From: Pseudomonadota bacterium
GTDB lineage: Bacteria > Desulfobacterota > Desulfobulbia > Desulfobulbales > Desulfobulbaceae
Assembly: GCA_009782165.1 (NCBI GenBank)
Contig: WQUH01000140.1
Location: 1 to 12,051 of the forward strand
DNA: 12,051 nucleotides
Direction: 5' to 3'
Below are positions 1 through 7,330 of this stretch, one piece after another (positions within the stretch are counted from its first letter, which is position 1; every line of letters begins with the position of its first letter). The translations under genes were made by a program, and so were the position numbers. A model generated the notes under the pieces. It made no database searches and had not been told where the DNA came from. It saw only the letters and a program-made list of their open reading frames with translations.

Positions 1-1026
1 GTGGTCAACTCCATCGGCTGCGGCGATTGCCACGACAACAACACCATGAAACTGACCCTGACCCGCGATTACCTCAAACGGGCCCTGGACGCCGAAGGCA
101 GCCTGAAAACCGCCAACATCACCCATCAGGACATGCGTTCTCTGGTCTGCGCGCAATGCCACGTTGAATACTACTTCAAGAAGACCGAGTGGGATGACAA
201 GGGAGAAAAGAAAACCGCCATGGTGGTCACCCTGCCTTGGGACAAGGGCCTGTCCGCCGAAAATATGGAAGCGTACTACGACGGCATCAATTTCTCCGAT
301 TGGACCCACCAGTTGAGCAAGGCGCCGATGATCAAGGCGCAGCATCCCGGTTACGAATTTTTCACCACCGGGGTCCACGCCCGCAAGGGCCTGGCCTGTG
401 CCGACTGCCACATGCCCTACGTGCGCGAGGGCGGCGTCAAGTATTCGAGCCACAAAATCGGCAGCCCGCTCGACAACATCGCCAACACCTGTCTGAACTG
501 CCATCGGGGAACCGAGAAGGAATTCCGCGACACCGTGGCGAGAAAACTGGAGCGGAAAGAAGAACTGGCCAAGCTGGCCTCCGACGTCCTGGCCAAGGGC
601 CATCTGGAAGCGGCCAAGGCCTGGAGCCTCGGGGCAACCGAGGGGGAGATGAAGCCGGTTCTGCAGGATCTCCGCCACGGTCAATGGCGCTGGGATATCG
701 CCGTTGCCAGTCACGGTTCCTTCTTCCATGCGCCGGAAGAGTCCCTGCGGGTTCTGGCGGGCGCCATCAACAAGGGGCAGGATGCCCGGCTGAAACTGCG
801 CGCCATCCTGGCCAAGCACAATGCCGCCGATTATGTCGCCCCGGATTTTTCCACCAAGGAGAAGGCGCAGACGCTGATCGGCATGGATTACGCCAAGCTG
901 GTTGAGGAGAAGATGACCTTCCTCAAGACCCTGCGGCAGGAGTGGATCAAGCAGGGCCAGGCCAAGGGGCTGTACGACGCCGAGACCCACAAGGATATGA
1001 AACTGAAGACATCGTATATAAAATAA
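1..1026 (+). CDS. nrfA: Ammonia-forming cytochrome c nitrite reductase NrfA (3' part, 5' end cut by window)
   Basis: Catalytic pentaheme subunit of periplasmic respiratory nitrite reductase, which reduces nitrite to ammonium with six electrons. The visible 341 residues hold four CXXCH haem sites (residues 7-11, 50-54, 133-137, 164-168). The fifth site, the CXXCK of the catalytic haem, and the signal peptide lie N-terminal in this family and fall outside the window; the usual length is about 480 residues. The second site runs into VEYYF, which carries the calcium-binding Glu and the active-site Tyr (by alignment to E. coli E215 and Y216), and KAQH at 112-115 matches the calcium ligands plus active-site His264. 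SHKIG (150-154) supplies a distal haem ligand. The GTG at base 1 is an internal Val codon, not a start. The partner gene (nrfH or nrfB) is not visible. Identification is firm from motif order and spacing. Confidence 0.97.
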   Translation: MVNSIGCGDCHDNNTMKLTLTRDYLKRALDAEGSLKTANITHQDMRSLVCAQCHVEYYFKKTEWDDKGEKKTAMVVTLPWDKGLSAENMEAYYDGINFSDWTHQLSKAPMIKAQHPGYEFFTTGVHARKGLACADCHMPYVREGGVKYSSHKIGSPLDNIANTCLNCHRGTEKEFRDTVARKLERKEELAKLASDVLAKGHLEAAKAWSLGATEGEMKPVLQDLRHGQWRWDIAVASHGSFFHAPEESLRVLAGAINKGQDARLKLRAILAKHNAADYVAPDFSTKEKAQTLIGMDYAKLVEEKMTFLKTLRQEWIKQGQAKGLYDAETHKDMKLKTSYIK

Positions 1027-1050
1027 CCCGTTCTTTTCTTCCGGCTGTCC

Positions 1051-1099
1051 CTCCCGGTCCGCCCGCGCATCCAGCGGGGGCGGACCGGGAGTTTTTTTT
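1051..1099 (+). terminator. Intrinsic terminator of nrfA
   Basis: A perfect 14-bp stem, CTCCCGGTCCGCCC (1051-1064) paired with GGGCGGACCGGGAG (1078-1091), is followed at once by eight T (1092-1099). It starts 25 bases after the nrfA stop and separates nrfA from the purA promoter. Confidence 0.95.
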
Positions 1100-1165
1100 G
1101 GTTCTGCCCTCTTCGGCGAAAATACGGTGGTGTTCCCAGCCAATTGGCCCCTGTTTTTCTCTTGT

Positions 1166-1194
1166 TTGACTTTTCGCAATTTTTCTGCTAGATA
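1166..1194 (+). promoter_or_regulatory. Probable sigma70 promoter for purA
   Basis: TTGACT at 1166-1171 and TAGATA at 1189-1194 are separated by exactly 17 bases, and a TG at 1186-1187 makes an extended -10. Transcription would start near 1200, giving a leader of about 90 bases. The region is AT-rich against a GC-rich background, as expected for a promoter. The 10-base palindrome GCCAATTGGC (1139-1148) lies just upstream and could be an operator, but nothing shows that it is. Confidence 0.75.
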
Positions 1195-1210
1195 AGCAAG
1201 GTTTCGTTGA

Positions 1211-2596
<1,386 letters not shown>

Positions 2597-2622
2597 GGCC
2601 CGCGGGTTTGAACCAACGAATC

Positions 2623-2650
2623 TTGTCAAATTTCCTATCGTGATTATTAC
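2623..2650 (+). promoter_or_regulatory. Candidate promoter upstream of rpoZ
   Basis: TTGTCA (2623-2628) and TATTAC (2645-2650) are 16 bases apart in the AT-rich part of the purA-rpoZ gap. The -10 is imperfect. If it is used, the transcript starts near 2657 and must pass the hairpin at 2722-2755 to reach rpoZ. Confidence 0.4.
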
Positions 2651-2721
2651 AAAACCGTCTGAAGATCCACGGGTCGGGCCATGCTTGCGCAGCGGCAGCG
2701 GGTTTTCAGGGTGTTTCGATG

Positions 2722-2755
2722 TCCCGGAGCAAGAACGAACTCCGGGATTTTTATT
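2722..2755 (+). terminator. Terminator or attenuator-like hairpin directly before rpoZ
   Basis: TCCCGGAG (2722-2729) pairs perfectly with CTCCGGGA (2740-2747) around a 10-base loop, followed by TTTTTATT (2748-2755). This has the form of an intrinsic terminator and ends 5 bases before the rpoZ ribosome binding site. It could end purA transcription, but no room remains for a promoter between it and rpoZ, so rpoZ messages from upstream must read through it. Confidence 0.65.
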
Positions 2756-2772
2756 CCATGGAGGCAGAGCGC

Positions 2773-3039
2773 ATGGCACGCATAACAGTTGAGGATTGTC
2801 TGGGCAAGGTGGGCGACGACAATCGATTCGCCCTGATCCACCTGGCGGTGGAGCGGATTCGGCAGCACCGCAAGGGTGAGCCCTTTTTGACCTCGGGCAA
2901 AAATAAAGAAATCGTCATGACCCTCCGCGAGATCGCGGCCGGCAAGGTGACCTTTGACAACATCCACGAACTGCCCAAACAGCGGAAGGCGGAGAGGGCG
3001 GCGGAAGCGGTCGTCGACGAGGAGGATGCCGAAGAGTAG
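2773..3039 (+). CDS. rpoZ: DNA-directed RNA polymerase omega subunit RpoZ
   Basis: Small subunit that wraps the C-terminal tail of beta-prime and helps assemble RNA polymerase; in E. coli it contributes to ppGpp site 1. The 88 residues begin [19 protein letters not shown] and continue with the conserved omega helix ([12 protein letters not shown]) and the [17 protein letters not shown] block, then an acidic tail typical of longer omegas. The MAR N-terminus needed for ppGpp binding in E. coli is present. An in-frame ATG at 2719 would add 18 residues; I reject it because GGAGG (2760-2764) lies 8 bases before 2773, because that extension would be encoded by the terminator-like hairpin, and because the family starts at MAR. 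dnaJ follows after 22 bases, so the two are probably cotranscribed. There is no spoT next to it, unlike the gammaproteobacterial arrangement. Confidence 0.95.
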   Translation: MARITVEDCLGKVGDDNRFALIHLAVERIRQHRKGEPFLTSGKNKEIVMTLREIAAGKVTFDNIHELPKQRKAERAAEAVVDEEDAEE

Positions 3040-3061
3040 CCACGATGGATGTGGAACGACC

Positions 3062-4216
3062 ATGAGCAAGAGCTATTACGAGATACTCGGGATCGGCAAG
3101 GATGCCTCGGCCGAGGCCATCAAGAAGGCATACCGCAAGCTGGCCATGCGCTATCACCCCGACCGCAATCAGGGCGATGCCGAAGCCGAGGAGATGTTCA
3201 AGGAGGCGGCCGAGGCGTACGAAGTCCTCAGCGACGCGCAGAAAAGGCGCATCTACGACACCTACGGCAAAGAGGGACTGCGCAGCAGCGGCTATACCGG
3301 ACCGGGCAGCAGCGAGGATATCTTCTCGCACATCAACGATCTGTTCGGCGATCTGTTCGGCTTCGGCGGCGGCCGCGCCAGGCGGCACGACCCCAACGCC
3401 CCGGTTCAGGGCGAGGATCTGCGCTACGATATCCGCATCTCCTTCATGGAGGCGGTGCATGGCGTCAACCGCGAGGTCGAGATCGGCAAGCGGGAAACCT
3501 GCTGGACCTGCGAAGGATCGGGGGCCCGGCCGGGACATCGGCCGCAGGTCTGCCCGATGTGTCAGGGACGCGGCCAGATTGTCCGCTCCCAGGGATTTTT
3601 TCAGGTTGCCACCACCTGTCCGCGCTGTCGCGGCACCGGTCAGGTGGTCACCGACCCGTGCCTCGATTGCCAGGGCGAGGGTCTGGTCAACCGGAGCAAA
3701 AAGGTCAATATCCGCATCCCTGCCGGGGTGGACACTGGCTCGCGGATGCGGCTGGCCGGCGAGGGTGAAGGCGGCCGGCGCGGCGGGCCTGCCGGCGATC
3801 TGTATGTGGTCATCCATGTCGAGGAACACGAACATTTTCAACGGGATGGCCAGACGATCTATCTCAGCCTGCCGGTGTCGATGGTGCGCGCCGCCCTTGG
3901 ATGCGAGGCCGATGTCCCGACGATTCACGGCACGGCCAAGTTGAACATCCCGGCCGGCACCCAGTCCGGCGAGCGGTTTACCCTCAGGCGGGAAGGGGTG
4001 GCCAGTCTGCGGGGCGGCGGCAGGGGCGACATGGTGGTCGAGATCCAGGTGCTGACCCCCGCCAAACTGAGCAAGGAACAGAAGGAACTGCTCCAGCGCT
4101 TCGATGAGTTGAGCCGGGAGCAGGAGGAGGAAGGCTTTTTCGCCCGCCTTTTTCATGGCCACCTCGGCAAGCAGAAGAAAAAGGGCAAGGACCAGGAAAA
4201 GGTAGCCAATGCCTGA
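3062..4216 (+). CDS. dnaJ: Chaperone DnaJ (type I Hsp40)
   Basis: Cochaperone that binds unfolded clients and stimulates DnaK ATPase. The 384 residues show all type I regions: J domain (about 1-70) with HPD at 32-34; a Gly/Phe-rich linker including [13 protein letters not shown]; a zinc region with four CXXC-type repeats from Cys147 ([32 protein letters not shown] ending near 207); and the two C-terminal client-binding beta domains. E. coli DnaJ has 376 residues. The open frame continues upstream to 2954, but that part overlaps rpoZ out of frame and lacks family similarity; 3062 begins [10 protein letters not shown], the standard J-domain start. The ribosome binding site is weak (GGA in GTGGAACGACC), so coupling with rpoZ is plausible. 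The C-terminus is rich in Lys, Glu and Gln. No dnaK or grpE is near, so this could be a second dnaJ copy in the genome. Confidence 0.96.
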   Translation: MSKSYYEILGIGKDASAEAIKKAYRKLAMRYHPDRNQGDAEAEEMFKEAAEAYEVLSDAQKRRIYDTYGKEGLRSSGYTGPGSSEDIFSHINDLFGDLFGFGGGRARRHDPNAPVQGEDLRYDIRISFMEAVHGVNREVEIGKRETCWTCEGSGARPGHRPQVCPMCQGRGQIVRSQGFFQVATTCPRCRGTGQVVTDPCLDCQGEGLVNRSKKVNIRIPAGVDTGSRMRLAGEGEGGRRGGPAGDLYVVIHVEEHEHFQRDGQTIYLSLPVSMVRAALGCEADVPTIHGTAKLNIPAGTQSGERFTLRREGVASLRGGGRGDMVVEIQVLTPAKLSKEQKELLQRFDELSREQEEEGFFARLFHGHLGKQKKKGKDQEKVANA

Positions 4217-4739
4217 ACAGTTCACCCACTTCGATGCCAGCGGCAATGCCCGTATGGTTAATGTCGGCGCCAAGACCGATACTGTCCGGCAGGCCACCGC
4301 CGCCGGCGCGATTTCCATGTCCAGGCAGGCCTACGACCTGGTCCGCGCCGGCACGGTCAAGAAAGGCGACGTGCTGGGCGTGGCGCGGATCGCCGGCATC
4401 ATGGCGGCCAAGAAGGTGGACCGGTTGATCCCCCTGTGCCATCCCTTGGCGATCACCGGAGTGGACATCGAGTTTTCCTTCGACGATACCCGCTGCGCCA
4501 TCGAAATCGCGGCCACGGTCTCGATCACCGGCCGGACCGGCGTGGAAATGGAGGCGCTGACCGCGGTATCGGTCGCGGCGCTGACCGTGTACGATATGTG
4601 CAAGGCGGTCGACAAAGCCATGGTGATCTCGGATATCCGCCTGCTGCGGAAAAGCGGCGGCAAGAGCGGACTGTTTGTCAGGCCATCCGCCGCGTGCTAT
4701 AGTGAAGGACAACGCGAGGACCATCTTGTTGGAGAATGA
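4209..4739 (+). CDS. moaC: Cyclic pyranopterin monophosphate synthase MoaC
   Basis: Converts the MoaA product (3',8-cyclo-dihydro-GTP) to cyclic pyranopterin monophosphate, the first stable intermediate of molybdopterin synthesis. The 176 residues include MVNVGAK (16-22), LCHPL (76-80), the long conserved run around [23 protein letters not shown], and KSGGKSG (148-154). Asp129 and Lys132 match the E. coli catalytic pair Asp128/Lys131. The start overlaps the dnaJ stop by 8 bases, with AAGG about 6 bases upstream, so it is likely translationally coupled. E. coli MoaC has 161 residues and ends soon after KSGGKSG; here a tail of about 18 residues follows, and its codons coincide with a promoter-like element for dksA. 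No other molybdenum cofactor gene (moaA, moaB, moaD, moaE) is in the window. Confidence 0.95.
   Translation: MPEQFTHFDASGNARMVNVGAKTDTVRQATAAGAISMSRQAYDLVRAGTVKKGDVLGVARIAGIMAAKKVDRLIPLCHPLAITGVDIEFSFDDTRCAIEIAATVSITGRTGVEMEALTAVSVAALTVYDMCKAVDKAMVISDIRLLRKSGGKSGLFVRPSAACYSEGQREDHLVGE
4675..4703 (+). promoter_or_regulatory. Probable sigma70 promoter for dksA inside the moaC 3' end
   Basis: TTGTCA (4675-4680) and TATAGT (4698-4703) are separated by exactly 17 bases, with TGC directly before the -10 (extended -10). The predicted start near 4710 gives a leader of about 30 bases before the dksA ATG at 4742. The element lies wholly within the moaC reading frame. Confidence 0.65.
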
Positions 4740-4741
4740 CG

Positions 4742-5104
4742 ATGGATGAACAGGACTTGTTGCGTTTCAAAGGACAGCTTGAGGCGATGAAGGCGGAAAT
4801 CACCACCGATGTCGAGCAGACCCTGACCGACATGACCAATTCTTCCGGCAATATTCCCGACCCCAATGACCGGGCCAGCATCGAGTCGGACCGGAGTTTC
4901 GAGCTGCGGATCCGCAGCCGGGAACGGAAGTTGATGGATAAGATCGGGGAGGCCCTGGCGCGGATCGAGGACGGCAGCTATGGCATCTGCGCCGGCTGCG
5001 GCTGCGACATCGCGGTCAAGCGGCTCCAGGCCCGGCCGGTGGCCAAATACTGCATCGACTGCAAGTCCAGGCAGGAGCAACGGGAAAAAGAACAGGGACG
5101 ATAG
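4742..5104 (+). CDS. dksA: RNA polymerase-binding transcription factor DksA
   Basis: Binds in the secondary channel of RNA polymerase and, with ppGpp, changes transcription of rRNA and amino acid genes. The 120-residue protein is a helical hairpin followed by a C4 zinc finger. Asp40 and Asp43 in IPDPNDRAS match the coiled-coil tip residues Asp71 and Asp74 of E. coli DksA. The zinc cysteines are 83, 86, 104 and 107. Arg60, Lys67, Arg98 and Lys108 align with E. coli Arg91, Lys98, Arg129 and Lys139, which form ppGpp site 2. The protein lacks about 30 N-terminal residues of the E. coli form (151). The start at 4742 is preferred over ATG at 4736 because GGAG (4731-4734) is 7 bases from 4742 but only 1 base from 4736. 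It lies just after moaC, is preceded by an internal promoter, and galT follows after 8 bases. Confidence 0.93.
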   Translation: MDEQDLLRFKGQLEAMKAEITTDVEQTLTDMTNSSGNIPDPNDRASIESDRSFELRIRSRERKLMDKIGEALARIEDGSYGICAGCGCDIAVKRLQARPVAKYCIDCKSRQEQREKEQGR

Positions 5105-5112
5105 GCGCATCC

Positions 5113-6111
5113 ATGCCTGAATTGCGAAAAGATCCGATCCTCGGCCGCTGGATCATCATTGCCCAGGAACGGGGCAAACGGCCGACCGATTTCGTGGTCG
5201 AAGAGTACAAGGTCAAGGGAGGATTCTGTCCGCTCTGCCCCGGCAACGAGAAGATGACCCCGAACGAGGTGCTGGTCTATGGCCGGGAATGGGGCTATCC
5301 CAACACCGCCGGCTGGCAGTTGCGCGTGGTTCCCAACAAATACCCGGCCCTGGTCATCGAGGGCGGACTCGACAAGCAGGGAGAGGGACTGTACGACCGG
5401 ATGAACGGGATCGGCGCCCACGAGGTGATCATCGAAAGCCCGAACCACCTGGACCGGTTCTCCCACATGCCGCCGCACCACATGCAACTGACCCTCCAGG
5501 CTTTTCGCGAACGCATCCGCGATCTGACCAAGGATCACCGCTTCAACTACGTGATGGCGTTCAAGAATTTCGGCAAGGCCGCCGGCGCATCGCTCGAGCA
5601 CTCCCACTCCCAACTGGTGGCGCTGCCCATCCTGCCCCGGATGGTGAGCTCCGAACTCGACGGCAGCCTCTCCTATTTCAAGTACAAGGACCGGTGCATT
5701 TTCTGCGACATCATCCGTCAGGAACTGCAACAGCAGGTCCGCCTGGTCTGCGAAAACGACCTCTTTGTCACCCTGACCCCCTTTGCCCCGCGGTCGCCGT
5801 TCGAGATGTGGATTTTGCCCAAGCGGCACGACTCCTCCTATATCGAACAGGACGACGGCTCGCTGGCCAGGCTGGCCGAGATATTTTCCGAAACCCTGCG
5901 GCGGCTTGACGCCTGTATTCCGCATGTCCCCTATAACTTCGTGCTCCATACCCAACCTCTCCGTTCCGGTCCGCTGGAGCACTATCACTGGCACTTCGAG
6001 ATTGTGCCCAAACTGACATCCATCGCTGGCTTCGAATGGGGAACCGGCTTTTACATCAACCCCATGCCGCCGGAAGAGACGTGCCGTTATCTTCGCGAGG
6101 TGCAACTGTAG
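5113..6111 (+). CDS. galT: Galactose-1-phosphate uridylyltransferase family protein (GalT-like, HIT superfamily)
   Basis: GalT-type enzymes move a nucleotide monophosphate between a sugar phosphate and a nucleotide sugar through a nucleotidyl-histidine intermediate. The 332 residues match the family length (E. coli 347). Visible are a zinc pair Cys39/Cys42 (FCPLCPGNE), NKYPAL, the catalytic stretch LEHSHSQL with His163 and His165, a second CXXC at 195-198 at the start of the C-terminal HIT-like half, and EHYHWHFEIVPK. The classical GalT motif is HPH; here Ser164 replaces Pro, a form seen in GalT-like proteins of other bacteria and suggestive of a different acceptor or nucleotide, for example an ADP-sugar phosphorylase role. 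No galK, galE or sugar transporter is nearby, so galactose use is unproven. The gene sits 8 bases after dksA, and its stop overlaps the ribosome binding site of the next gene. Confidence 0.85.
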   Translation: MPELRKDPILGRWIIIAQERGKRPTDFVVEEYKVKGGFCPLCPGNEKMTPNEVLVYGREWGYPNTAGWQLRVVPNKYPALVIEGGLDKQGEGLYDRMNGIGAHEVIIESPNHLDRFSHMPPHHMQLTLQAFRERIRDLTKDHRFNYVMAFKNFGKAAGASLEHSHSQLVALPILPRMVSSELDGSLSYFKYKDRCIFCDIIRQELQQQVRLVCENDLFVTLTPFAPRSPFEMWILPKRHDSSYIEQDDGSLARLAEIFSETLRRLDACIPHVPYNFVLHTQPLRSGPLEHYHWHFEIVPKLTSIAGFEWGTGFYINPMPPEETCRYLREVQL

Positions 6112-6120
6112 GAGAACACA

Positions 6121-6477
6121 GTGGAAAAGAAACGCATCCTCCTGGTCGACGACGAGGAAAGCATCCGACTGCTCTATCGCGAGGAGTTCGAGGAAGAGGG
6201 ATATCTGGTGGATTCGGCCAAAAACGGCGCCGAGGCCCTGGCACAGTTCACGGCCAGCCCGCCCGACCTGGTGCTGCTGGACATCAACATGCCGGGCATG
6301 AACGGAATCGACGTGTTGCGGCAGATGAAGGAGCTGCGGGCCACCGTGCCCATCATCCTCAATTCGGCGTACCAGGAATACAAGCAGGACTTCGGCTCCT
6401 GGGCCTCGGAGGCCTATGTGGTCAAATCGGCCAACATGGACGAACTCAAGGCCACGGTCCGCAAATATCTCGGCTGA
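6121..6477 (+). CDS. Stand-alone response regulator receiver protein (CheY-like)
   Basis: A single receiver domain of 118 residues with no output domain. It has the acidic pocket Asp10/Asp11, the phospho-acceptor Asp54 in LVLLDINMPGMNG, a Ser at the usual Thr/Ser switch position (PIILNSAYQ), and the conserved Lys in VVKSAN before the last helix. The start is GTG, supported by GGAG at 6111-6114, which overlaps the galT stop. The partner kinase and target are unknown; no histidine kinase gene lies in the window. Such proteins usually signal by protein contact or pass phosphate on in a relay. Being cotranscribed with housekeeping genes, it gives little hint of its pathway. The domain call is certain; the role is not. 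Confidence 0.93.
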   Translation: MEKKRILLVDDEESIRLLYREEFEEEGYLVDSAKNGAEALAQFTASPPDLVLLDINMPGMNGIDVLRQMKELRATVPIILNSAYQEYKQDFGSWASEAYVVKSANMDELKATVRKYLG

Positions 6478-6486
6478 ACCGGCCGC

Positions 6487-6505
6487 GCCCGCCGCCCGCC
6501 GCCCC
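6487..6505 (+). repeat. Short C-rich tandem repeat before the folE2-like start
   Basis: GCCCGCC occurs twice in tandem (6487-6493, 6494-6500), followed by a partial copy GCCCC (6501-6505). The repeat fills most of the 40-base gap between the response regulator and the folE2-like start, where no purine-rich ribosome binding site is visible. Confidence 0.6.
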
Positions 6506-6517
6506 TGAGCCCCCGCC

Positions 6518-7330
6518 ATGAAGGACATCCAGGGACTCCACGATTCCAGACGGATCAACATCCGCAAGGTGGGCGTCAAATCGATCTCCTATCCGATCAT
6601 TGTGCTCGACCGCGCCAGCGCCACCCAGCGGACCCTGGCGCGGGTCAACATGTACGTCAACCTGCCGCACCGGTTCAAGGGCACCCACATGAGCCGGTTT
6701 GTCGAGATCCTCAACCGGTTCCACGGCCAATTCAACATCAAAACCTGTCATCTCATCCTGGAAGAGATGAAGAGGCGGCTGGAGGCCGAATCGGCCCATC
6801 TGGAGATCGCCTTTCCCTTTTTTCTCGCCGCCGGGACAGCCGGGCCGGAACCCGGCCTGGCGCGCTACGATTGCCGTCTGCACGGCACCCTGGCCCAGAG
6901 CTTCGATCTGGTGGCCGAGGTCGAGGTGCCGGTTCCTCTGGCGGCGCCAACTGGACTCGGGGCCGCGCCCGCCCTTGCCGGGATGTGGGGGAGCGTTGTC
7001 GCGGCGGTTCGCATGAAGCGGTTTCTCTGGATCGAGGATCTGATCGCCCTGATCTGCCGGGAGACCGCGCCGCAGGCCGCGCGAACGGAAACCGTGGAGT
7101 CCCTGTGCTGCCGGATCGGCGATGTCCTGCATGCAACCGGCTCGTTTCACTGGTATAAAATTGTTGTGAAAAATATAGCCAGCGGGTATGCAACGTTTGC
7201 CGCTTCCGAGTGGCCCGAAACCACGCCGGACCGGGCGGATAGCCCTGCCGGGGGCTGGGATGCCGCCGGCGCTTTGGCGGCTGTTTGCCTTTCTCCTATT
7301 CAACAACCCATCAAGAGCGGACTGCGATGA
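6518..7330 (+). CDS. Divergent FolE2 (GTP cyclohydrolase IB family) protein lacking the usual metal ligands
   Basis: FolE2 normally makes 7,8-dihydroneopterin triphosphate from GTP for folate and queuosine. The N-terminal half is clearly this family: DIQ, RINIRKVGVKSISYPI, MYVNLPHRFKGTHMSRFVEIL (GTHMSRF at 55-61) and SAHLEIAFPFF. In the C-terminal half, the segment after VEVPV (135-139) should read like TxLCPCSKEIS and then HNQR; here it reads PLAAPTGLG and AGMWGS, so the catalytic/metal Cys and the His are absent. WIEDL (171-175) is kept. About a dozen residues seem missing after it, and the terminal ESIHNH-type motif is replaced by IASGYAT. A tail of nearly 40 residues (232-270) with no family likeness follows and overlaps the glyS start (ATGA). 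No ribosome binding site is visible. Either a pseudoenzyme, a repurposed binding protein, or a decaying gene with an intact frame. Family comparison is from memory. Confidence 0.8.
   Translation: MKDIQGLHDSRRINIRKVGVKSISYPIIVLDRASATQRTLARVNMYVNLPHRFKGTHMSRFVEILNRFHGQFNIKTCHLILEEMKRRLEAESAHLEIAFPFFLAAGTAGPEPGLARYDCRLHGTLAQSFDLVAEVEVPVPLAAPTGLGAAPALAGMWGSVVAAVRMKRFLWIEDLIALICRETAPQAARTETVESLCCRIGDVLHATGSFHWYKIVVKNIASGYATFAASEWPETTPDRADSPAGGWDAAGALAAVCLSPIQQPIKSGLR

Noticed and set aside
2605..2614. GGTTTGAACC after purA as a terminator or tRNA remnant
   Set aside because: A 4-bp stem with a 2-base loop cannot form a stable hairpin, and no tRNA arms surround it.
2915..4318. 467-codon minus-strand open frame opposite dnaJ
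   Set aside because: No domain is visible, and the plus strand encodes a complete DnaJ with all motifs.
4736..4738. ATG at 4736 as the dksA start
   Set aside because: It is 1 base from GGAG; the ATG at 4742 has proper spacing of 7 bases.
4978..6579. 533-codon minus-strand open frame across dksA, galT and the response regulator
   Set aside because: It runs opposite three well-supported genes, shows no domain and has shadow-frame composition.
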